The translations under genes and the position numbers were made by a program. Shown piece after piece: positions 1-5,577 of a stretch of 10,419 nt of DNA. Every line of letters begins with the position of its first letter. Position 1 is the first letter of the stretch. The notes beneath the pieces are model-generated. The model saw nothing but the letters and a program-made list of their open reading frames with translations, was not told the DNA's origin and searched no databases. The DNA comes from Cyclostephanos tholiformis. Lineage: Eukaryota; Bacillariophyta; Thalassiosirophyceae; Thalassiosirales; Thalassiosiraceae. Location of the stretch: contig JALLPB010002826.1 of NCBI GenBank assembly GCA_036939975.1, positions 1 to 10,419 on the forward strand. The letters run 5' to 3'.

Positions 1-2
1 AC

Positions 3-395
3 ATGGCGATCACGATATTGAGCGATCCCGATACAAGGGAAGAAGTCCAGGAGGCATCTGGCTTGATCTTCCTGAGGTCTGAGGATTACGAAAGGAAGGT
101 GATTGAAATCAAATCCGTACCCACCAAGGTGAAAGATGCCGAGGAAAAAAAAAAGAAGGTCATCGCCGATTTGGAGGTGATCAAAAAGGAACGCGATACG
201 ATGAAACCAGGCTATGATGAGCTGGTTAAACATCCATCGCTGGGGCTGGAAAGGTACTGTGGTGATTGCAAGTGGCAGGGGGGGACAAACTGCAATGCCC
301 GTAAAGATTACTTGATGTCTACGTACAACTTGAAGGAGATAAAAGCAAAGATTGAGATGATGAAGAGCCTTCCACAATGTGTAAAGAAGGACTGA
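3..395 (+). CDS. Small Lys-rich protein with a C-x2-C motif (hypothetical, possibly 5'-partial)
   Basis: An open frame of 130 residues runs from an ATG at base 3 to TGA at 393-395. I do not recognise the family. Residues 41-66 are a charged Lys/Glu-rich stretch likely to form a helix or short coiled coil. This is followed by a cysteine cluster at C86, C89 (C-G-D-C-K-W), C97 and C126, which could bind a metal, though the spacing fits no zinc finger I know. The C-terminal part (about 103-122) again looks helical, and the protein ends in a basic tail. There is no signal peptide or membrane segment. The ATG is only two bases from the window edge, so this may be the last exon of a longer gene. The even charged/hydrophobic composition and the sharp composition change after the stop support real coding. 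Confidence 0.5.
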   Translation: MAITILSDPDTREEVQEASGLIFLRSEDYERKVIEIKSVPTKVKDAEEKKKKVIADLEVIKKERDTMKPGYDELVKHPSLGLERYCGDCKWQGGTNCNARKDYLMSTYNLKEIKAKIEMMKSLPQCVKKD

Positions 396-864
396 TGGCG
401 ATTATTGTTGGAGCGATAGTGCAAGAGATGTGTGAGAACTTAAGCGTCACTTATATTAATTATCATCATTCCCCTTCTTGGTCTTGTGAACCTTTAATAT
501 GCTATTCAGAGTGAAGAACATTCAGCCAAAAGTTGTCTCTATTGCAACTTGCCGCAAGGAGTACATCCACCTAGAAATATGCGCCTAAGCCCCACCAATT
601 AAATCATAGGATTCATAGTCTATCGTTGGCATTAAGTAGAATCGTGAACTTGAGCATATATCTGATAATAATTTTTTTAACATTACAAAAATCAACCTCC
701 TAAAAAAAAAGGGAGGTCTGCATACCTTGTTTTATTTTGAAAATGCGATTCCACGCCACGGCCAATGAAGTCACACAAGTCATCCCAGGGCATGAGAAAA
801 ACTGCATATTGAATATGTGTGATTATAGAATTGGTCAAGTAAAATTATTTATAATAATGGCATT
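396..864. other. Intergenic, AT-rich, no gene recognised
   Basis: AT-rich sequence between the small gene and the left end of the transposon. It contains scattered T and A runs and one short inverted repeat (listed separately). A 60-codon open frame beginning near 737 runs across the transposon terminus and is not credible as a gene. I see no tRNA or other RNA gene. Confidence 0.6.
695..717. repeat. Short inverted repeat with an A-rich loop
   Basis: ACCTCC at 695-700 pairs with GGAGGT at 712-717 around an 11-base loop made almost entirely of A. It is too short to assign a function. It could be a chance hairpin or the remnant of a small element. Confidence 0.3.
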
Positions 865-920
865 GGGTGACTGCATTTATTGGTCTAACCGGTTTAGGCC
901 ACGTTTAGGCCCGGCCTAAA
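865..920 (+). repeat. Left terminal inverted repeat of the Harbinger element
   Basis: The outer 17 bases match the right terminus with one mismatch. Further in, GGTTTAGGCC (891-900) aligns with the TTTAGGCC of the right end. Bases 904-920 form a near-perfect palindrome, TTTAGGCC and GGCCTAAA around a single C. A close copy of this whole segment lies at 10248-10310, which confirms it as a mobile-element terminus. Confidence 0.8.
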
Positions 921-1006
921 TGCTGTCTAGATTGGGCTTAACTACGAAATAACAATCTAAACGGCATGTCACCGTCTAGATTTTAGGCCAGCCTAAATAT
1001 TTAGGC
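893..1006. promoter_or_regulatory. Subterminal TTTAGGC motif array (likely transposase/Myb binding region)
   Basis: Six copies of TTTAGGC or its complement occur here: 893-899, 904-910, 914-920 (complement), 982-988, 991-997 (complement) and 1000-1006. Two pairs face each other as inverted repeats (904-920 and 982-997). Further copies lie near the right end. In known DNA transposons, clustered subterminal motifs of this sort are bound by the transposase or its accessory protein; that role here is inference. Confidence 0.55.
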
Positions 1007-1148
1007 TCGTCCAATTTCCGTTCTGCCGCTGACCCCCCCCCCGACCGTAGGGCCACTCTCCTCTCCCCACCATAGTCCTGGTGACCCCAATCCCTCCCCC
1101 CATCCTCTGGGCATTTCCTGGGCGCTGCTCGGTGGTGTTTGCGCCGTC
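1007..1148 (+). promoter_or_regulatory. C-rich leader upstream of the accessory gene
   Basis: This stretch is strongly pyrimidine-rich, with a run of ten C around 1034-1043 and further C/T tracts up to about 1100. It presumably holds the promoter and 5' leader of the accessory gene. No TATA box stands out. The run of C is also a likely spot for sequencing error, but lies outside the coding region. Confidence 0.35.
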
Positions 1149-2390
1149 ATGCCTCGTAAATCCGGCGCAAGGAACTACAAAAATGACCTCCTCATCCAGA
1201 TAGTCGCGCAGATTTTGCCGAACGGTGAGTACAGCTGGCAGGCTGTTGCTATGGCATATCAGGAACAGTCAAAGGAGGCGAGTATTCGTGACACCGATGA
1301 TCTAAAGCGCCATTGGACGAAGAATTTGTGTAATTCGATGAAGAAGCCGACGGGTAAGCCGGGTGAGAAGAATGACCGGATTCTTCGATGTATTGCCATC
1401 GAACGCGAGATTATGAAAAAGACGCACGCAGGGATGATGGGAATCGATGAAAGCGAGGGCGAGGATGAGGAGGAAGATGCTGGGGGGGAGGGGGAAGGGG
1501 AAGAGGATAATGTTCCTCGTCGTTCACCGTCTCGTGTGGCGAAGACACGAGCGAATGATTCAATTCGTACTCAGCTCGCATCGACGAGAGTTCCGACGGC
1601 TGAGGTAGCTCACGATTCGGCGGAAGAGGATGCGCATGTAATAGCGGGGTGGGAACGCCGGGGGGAGGAGGAGGAGGACCCTGACTACGAAGCCCGCGTT
1701 GATTGTCCCCCCACCCCCATCGTTGCGGCGTACACTCGGATCAATGCGCGTGAGGCTGATGGTGAGTTCGTTGAATCTTCTTCGCCCAAAACACCACCAG
1801 CCATATCGCAGAGTGTTCGCACCGCTCTAGAGAGGGCCGCGGAAACTACCCCACCACTTGGAAAGAGTGTGAGCAACGCGATGGCAAGGGCATCTTCACT
1901 TGCGAAGGCAGGAAAGACGAAGAACTCTTCCAATAAGAGCAGGGAGAGGACGTCGATTGCGGGGACAATTGTCAATATGCTCGAGAGGATGGATTCGTCA
2001 TCGAGTGGCGGAGATATGACAGTTGCCATGAATATGATGATGATGAGGCAGATGGACGCAATGACGAGGTCTATGGATCGACGTGATAAGGAAGAGAGGG
2101 CAAGGGAGAGGAAACGTCGCCGCAAGCGTCGGGCAAGGAGGGAGGCAAAGCGACGGCTTCTTGAGGCTTCCTTTGGCAAACTAGATGATCACGGTGGGAA
2201 GCACGGTGGAATTTTCAGCGACAGTAGTGACTCGAGCAGCATTAGCACCGATGGAGGAAGCGACCAAGACAGCGGATATGGGAAGGGACAGTGGCGACAA
2301 CAGACGGTTGCGTTGGGGGCGTTGGGTGCGCAAGAGATTGCAAAAAATGATGAGGCAACCAAGGGGGGGGATGTAGTAGAAGTGGACTAA
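1149..2390 (+). CDS. Harbinger accessory protein, Myb/SANT-like
   Basis: A 413-residue protein. Residues 8-92 form a compact folded region with Trp30 and Trp56 plus the conserved-looking stretches NDLL, PNGEYSW, DDLKRHW and KPTGKPG. This resembles the Myb/SANT-like domain (I believe the one catalogued as DUF6818) found in stramenopile proteins. PIF/Harbinger elements typically encode such a protein, which helps bring the transposase to DNA and into the nucleus. An acidic linker follows (101-120), then a Ser/Thr-rich disordered middle, a Met-rich segment (295-309), a strongly basic Arg-rich helix (310-338) that could serve as nuclear localisation or coiled-coil region, and a Ser/Asp-rich tail. 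The ATG has G at -3 and is the first in frame after the C-rich leader. The gene faces the transposase with 12 bases between stops. Myb-like identity is likely; the DUF name is less sure. Confidence 0.8.
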   Translation: MPRKSGARNYKNDLLIQIVAQILPNGEYSWQAVAMAYQEQSKEASIRDTDDLKRHWTKNLCNSMKKPTGKPGEKNDRILRCIAIEREIMKKTHAGMMGIDESEGEDEEEDAGGEGEGEEDNVPRRSPSRVAKTRANDSIRTQLASTRVPTAEVAHDSAEEDAHVIAGWERRGEEEEDPDYEARVDCPPTPIVAAYTRINAREADGEFVESSSPKTPPAISQSVRTALERAAETTPPLGKSVSNAMARASSLAKAGKTKNSSNKSRERTSIAGTIVNMLERMDSSSSGGDMTVAMNMMMMRQMDAMTRSMDRRDKEERARERKRRRKRRARREAKRRLLEASFGKLDDHGGKHGGIFSDSSDSSSISTDGGSDQDSGYGKGQWRQQTVALGALGAQEIAKNDEATKGGDVVEVD

Positions 2391-2394
2391 TAAA
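2389..2394 (+). terminator. Candidate poly(A) signal AATAAA overlapping the accessory gene stop
   Basis: AATAAA begins on the last two bases of the TAA stop codon at 2388-2390. If used, cleavage would fall inside the opposing transposase coding region, giving overlapping antisense 3' ends. Diatom genes often lack a strict AATAAA, so this may be coincidence. Confidence 0.3.
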
Positions 2395-2402
2395 TCTAAA
2401 GT

Positions 2403-3593
2403 TTAATTAGGATTAGCATCACTATTGTCATCATCATCATCACTGTTATAGTCGCCGGGTCTAAAATAATACTGAGAAATACGATCGTACCCCTGCAAGC
2501 TCTGAATCCGCTCATATTCCGGGTCAAACACTGTTTTAATTTGGTTAAATCCAACCATATCCGTGCGAAAATTATGGATCAATACAATCGCCTCAATTAC
2601 AAGTCTCCGCTGAAAGTGGTCACTGGGAAGGCGCTTCTTCCAACGGGGGAAAGTTGCCTGCAATCCCCGCATCCCCCACTCGCTGGCCTGACGCAGCGAC
2701 GTATGAACATTACTGATCCGTAATAGATAGTCCCGTACGTCACGATGTAGACGACGGGCAGCCCTTTTTGTGACCGGGCCAACGAGTACACCATACGCAT
2801 CACCGCTTCGAGGGAAGCCCTGATCAACGCAGATCTTGTACTCACCAATTTTTTTCTTTATGGCGTGCAAGAATCTCAATGACAACGCGCCATCTGCCCA
2901 GCTTCCCGGAAAGTTGACTGCAGCGAAAAACACTTTCCCATCGGGTCCGTACGCGAACACATTGTTGACCATTGTGTCACAATCGTACCCACAGTAGAAC
3001 GCATTTTGTTCCATGCGCTCGTCCGTGCATTCCGCCGGAATCGAAACACCATCCATAAATCCGATAATATCATCGACGATCGGTGCTCTCACCTGCACCA
3101 TACGAGCAAACTCACGCATTTTTTCGGGACTAGGAAACCGAACGGCCGCGATGGGATCATGTGCCAACCTATCAACAGCAAGACGAAGCATGGCGCGGAC
3201 CACTTTGCTGCAGGTACTCGGAACTATGCCGAAAATCATGCATAAATGCTTGCTGTTCATCGTGCTACCCAAATAAAAAAGAAGTAGACCTAGGCACCCT
3301 TCGGGACGTAGAGAACGCGGCCGTCCACGCCGACGTTGATTCTGTGAACGAATTTCCTCGTGATCAAATAGAGCAGCGAGGAGCACTGCGAAGCAGCGCC
3401 GGGTAAGACCCGTCATATGAAGAAAAGACGACGGGTCCGCACGCTCATACAGGCGCTGCCACGGCGATTCGCTGGGTGATACGATCGCGGGGCGATGAAG
3501 ATAGTGTCGTGCACGTATACTGTTGTGGAGATGGAGCATAAGCACCACCAACAGCAAGCGCCGGAGGTGATTACGATCATTGTGGGCGGGCAT
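2403..3593 (-). CDS. PIF/Harbinger transposase (DDE_Tnp_4 type), DD47E
   Basis: A 396-residue transposase, numbered from the ATG at 3593. A helix-turn-helix-like region lies at about 114-136 (S-K-H-L-C-M-I-F-G-I, then T-C-S-K-V-V). The RNase H-like catalytic core shows the three expected acidic residues: D181 in GFMDGVSI, D257 in ICVDQGFP and E305 in ASEWGMRGLQ. The gap of 47 residues between D257 and E305 is typical of PIF/Harbinger. Other family landmarks are FPGSWADGAL (about 228-237) and the late helical IEAIVLIHNFR. The tail is acidic (five Asp in a row). In this family the enzyme cuts and rejoins element ends. An in-frame ATG at 3659 would add 22 residues, but it has T at -3, sits on the edge of the 97-bp repeat and crosses a subterminal motif; the 3593 ATG has A at -3. 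No disabling mutation is visible. Confidence 0.88.
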   Translation of the reverse strand: MPAHNDRNHLRRLLLVVLMLHLHNSIRARHYLHRPAIVSPSESPWQRLYERADPSSFLHMTGLTRRCFAVLLAALFDHEEIRSQNQRRRGRPRSLRPEGCLGLLLFYLGSTMNSKHLCMIFGIVPSTCSKVVRAMLRLAVDRLAHDPIAAVRFPSPEKMREFARMVQVRAPIVDDIIGFMDGVSIPAECTDERMEQNAFYCGYDCDTMVNNVFAYGPDGKVFFAAVNFPGSWADGALSLRFLHAIKKKIGEYKICVDQGFPRSGDAYGVLVGPVTKRAARRLHRDVRDYLLRISNVHTSLRQASEWGMRGLQATFPRWKKRLPSDHFQRRLVIEAIVLIHNFRTDMVGFNQIKTVFDPEYERIQSLQGYDRISQYYFRPGDYNSDDDDDNSDANPN

Positions 3594-3654
3594 GATGGAA
3601 GATTGTGGCGGGGCGGAGCCAGGCCTAAATTTTTCCAAGACATACCTGCTCCAG

Positions 3655-3748
3655 CGCATGTAAAACGCCTAATATTTAGATGGATCTAGACGATTAAAGA
3701 AAGTGGGTTGGCCTAGATCGAGCCTAAAAAAAACCTAAATAAATGCGG
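3655..3748. repeat. 97-bp tandem repeat, copy 1
   Basis: Bases from about 3655 recur at an offset of exactly 97 bases. Over 3661-3748 against 3758-3845 I count three mismatches in 88 positions. Each unit contains GCCTAAT, a TCTAGA palindrome, a GCCTAAA motif and an A-rich stretch. The unit lies upstream of the transposase start, inside the element's right subterminal region. Confidence 0.85.
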
Positions 3749-3751
3749 NGC

Positions 3752-3845
3752 CGTATGTAAAAGGCCTAATATTTAGATGGATCTAGACGATTAAAGAAAG
3801 TGGGGTAGCCTAGATCGAGCCTAAAAAAAACCTAAATAAATGCGG
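3752..3845. repeat. 97-bp tandem repeat, copy 2
   Basis: Second copy of the unit at 3655-3748, ending where the right terminal inverted repeat begins. An undetermined base (N) at 3749 falls exactly at the join between copies, so the assembled copy number may not be right. Confidence 0.85.
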
Positions 3846-3877
3846 CCTAAATCTAGGCCGAATAAATGCAGCCACCC
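3844..3877 (-). repeat. Right terminal inverted repeat of the Harbinger element
   Basis: Read on the minus strand it starts GGGTGGCTGCATTTATTCGG, then continues to a TTTAGGCC motif, matching the left terminus in order and approximate spacing. An ATG at 3866 lies inside this repeat and is in frame with the HSF gene, but it is unlikely to be that gene's real start. Confidence 0.75.
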
Positions 3878-4000
3878 ACTGTGTGGGGTAGATTAGCACC
3901 ATTAACATTACTGCCCCTCTGTCATAAATCATTGAACAGGTGCTACCATTATTATCAGATATCATCGAAGGCACACAGACACAACATAAGCAACAACATT
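3878..4000 (+). promoter_or_regulatory. Short upstream region of the HSF-family gene
   Basis: Only 123 bases separate the transposon terminus from the HSF start codon. No TATA box or clear heat-shock element (repeated nGAAn) is visible. Promoter elements may therefore lie inside the transposon, or the true promoter may have been displaced by the insertion. This is inference from position only. Confidence 0.35.
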
Positions 4001-4872
4001 ATGGAGTCAAATAGCAATTCATTTCTATCATGCGAGTCATCAAGGCACATGACCAACGAAGCTCACCCACAGCAAGTGAAAGTGAAAGTGGAAGGGCACT
4101 TTCCATTTAGGTTGTATGGCATGCTCGAATATGCAACTTACTATGAGCATTGTTCGGCTGTTTCGTGGTCAGATGATGGTCGAGCGTTCACTATTCACCA
4201 AGAGGACAAGTTCGTGGAACACATCGTGCCCATGTTCTTCAAGCAGACTAAGTTCCGCTCATTTGTAAGTCCATCTCTCTCTGGGCTTAATATTAACCTT
4301 GTACATCTGATGTCCGCTCGTCTACAAAACAAACCCAGACTCGTCAACTCAATATATGGGGATTCAAACGTCTCGCACTGCCTAGTAGTTACGGCTGGGC
4401 GCATGATTATTTCATTCGCGGAAATATTCATGGGCTTAAGTCCATTGAAAGAGTTGGAATCAAGATGAGAAACACATCCAAGGAAGGACCACCGAAGACC
4501 GTGGCTATTTTGAAGGTGACCGAGACAAGGCAGCGTTGGAATGCTGCATCTCGCGTGGAAACATGTGCTTTGTTGGGGGTGGTTTCTCCGGCTTCTCCAG
4601 TTACAACGACTGGGGTATTGATTGATAGCAGCATCTCATCAAAGGAGACGTTTGATCCGTACAACACCGCGCAGTCCGTGAACGCGCCGGCACTGGTGAT
4701 GATGCCCACTCAACCCTTGATGATTGACGCAGCCGACGCTGCAATGTTTCTATTTTCGAATATTTTTGGATGTGCTCAGAGGTCTCTTGATGATGATTTG
4801 TACTCGATTCTGTCCTTGAATGAAGGATTCGAAGATTTCATGACCGCTATCAGCCGATCCGAGTCTGAATGA
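4001..4872 (+). CDS. HSF-family DNA-binding transcription factor (two exons)
   Basis: Coding is join(4001-4264, 4339-4872), 265 residues. Splicing restores a textbook HSF DNA-binding domain at about 33-131. It starts HFPFRLYGML, continues with VSWSDDGRAFTIH and FFKQTKFRSF, and then crosses the intron into the recognition-helix motif TRQLNIWGFKR (89-99), followed by YFIRGNIHGLKSI. HSF proteins act in the nucleus on nGAAn repeats; diatoms carry many of them, most with unknown targets. The rest is low-complexity, with no clear leucine-type heptad oligomerisation region as in classical HSFs. The C-terminus (237-265) mixes acidic and bulky hydrophobic residues (DDDLYSIL, GFEDF), as in activation domains. 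The ATG at 4001 has A at -3 and G at +4. The upstream in-frame ATG at 3866 lies within the transposon terminus and would add a 45-residue non-conserved leader. Confidence 0.85.
4265..4338 (+). other. Spliceosomal intron of the HSF-family gene, 74 bases, phase 0
   Basis: The donor is GTAAGT directly after the TTT codon of KFRSF, and the acceptor is CCCAG directly before ACT CGT CAA (T-R-Q). Removing it shifts the frame to the one that continues to the stop at 4872 and joins the two halves of the conserved HSF recognition helix. Unspliced reading leaves the HSF consensus at once. CTTAAT or ATTAAC near 4286-4296 could hold the branch point. Confidence 0.9.
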
Positions 4873-5577
4873 GCCTCGGCTCTCTTGTCTGAAGCGGCGT
4901 ATTCGTCCAGATTTTTACTGAAGATGCCGAGAGGAACTTATCCATTATCTATCCTTATACTTGGTGATGTCAAGCAACGCGTGGTTTGTATATGAATTAA
5001 TACAGACCCCAGAATTTTGGTTTCAAGAACGTCAATTAGAAAACATGTGTTAGTTAAATTCAAATATTTACCTGGCATGTTTTAATCAAGTTCTTATCAA
5101 TAAGCTACCGCCTGACGGCAACACCGATTCATTGAAGGGACAAAACTTTCCTGGTCAACAAAAGGGGGGGCACGAATGCAAATGATTTGTTGACCATTGC
5201 TTTCAAAGAAACGCTGGAGTAAAATGGAGCGCTTGATAACGTGAAGGCTCAAATACGAATGATGGTTATTCAGTGCATCAACTAGTTACCATCATTAAAA
5301 AAGGAGGAAACATCAACAATACCCAGATTTTCTTTTGTTTAATGGTTATGCTTGTACACTTTCCATGTTAGCGGTTTGGGGAATCTTTTTTCAAGCAGAG
5401 CTGGGACTGGAGCGCCTTAAAAAGAAGGTTAGCACTATTGTGTGAAATTGTGGAAGTGGTGCGAGCGAGAAGAAGCTCATGACGAATCGACAAATTTATA
5501 CTAGAAAATTATTTGATATCAATGCACTATTAGTCTTAAATTTCTTCAAGCATATCGATCACTTTTCTCGATACCCT
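4873..5577. other. Intergenic region between the converging HSF and nucleoporin genes
   Basis: About 700 bases of AT-leaning sequence between two gene 3' ends. I see no conserved protein fragment, tRNA, terminus-like repeat or obvious poly(A) signal. A 68-codon open frame at 5479-5685 mostly runs antisense to the nucleoporin's end and is not supported. The space presumably holds both 3' untranslated regions. Confidence 0.5.

Larger units (their letters stand above)
865..3877. mobile_element. PIF/Harbinger DNA transposon, apparently complete
   Basis: An element of about 3013 bp is bounded by matching inverted termini. The left end begins GGGTGACTGCATTTATT at 865, and the right end read on the other strand begins GGGTGGCTGCATTTATT (ending at 3877), with one mismatch in 17 bases. 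Inside are two intact converging genes, a Myb/SANT-like accessory protein and a DD47E transposase, which is the standard two-gene content of the superfamily. Copies of TTTAGGC and its complement crowd both ends. Expected 3-bp target duplications are not clean: the flanks are ATT on the left and ACT on the right. The element therefore may be old, may have recombined, or its exact ends may be off by a base or two. Both genes lack stops or frameshifts, so it could still be autonomous. Confidence 0.85.

Noticed and set aside
737..919. 60-codon open frame on the plus strand
   Set aside because: It crosses the boundary of the transposon terminus and shows no coding character.
893..1006. Telomere-like TTTAGG repeats
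   Set aside because: The copies are irregularly spaced, occur in both orientations, and are followed by C rather than GG; they fit transposon subterminal motifs better than telomeric sequence.
1685..2179. 164-codon open frame antisense to the accessory gene
   Set aside because: Low-complexity antisense shadow of the Arg- and Ser-rich coding region; the plus-strand protein has the domain evidence.
3866..4000. Upstream start for the HSF gene
   Set aside because: The ATG lies inside the transposon terminus, in a poor context, and the 45 added residues look non-conserved. It is noted as a possible alternative only.
4428..4709. 93-codon minus-strand frame over HSF exon 2
   Set aside because: Overlaps the spliced HSF coding region and has no recognisable motif.
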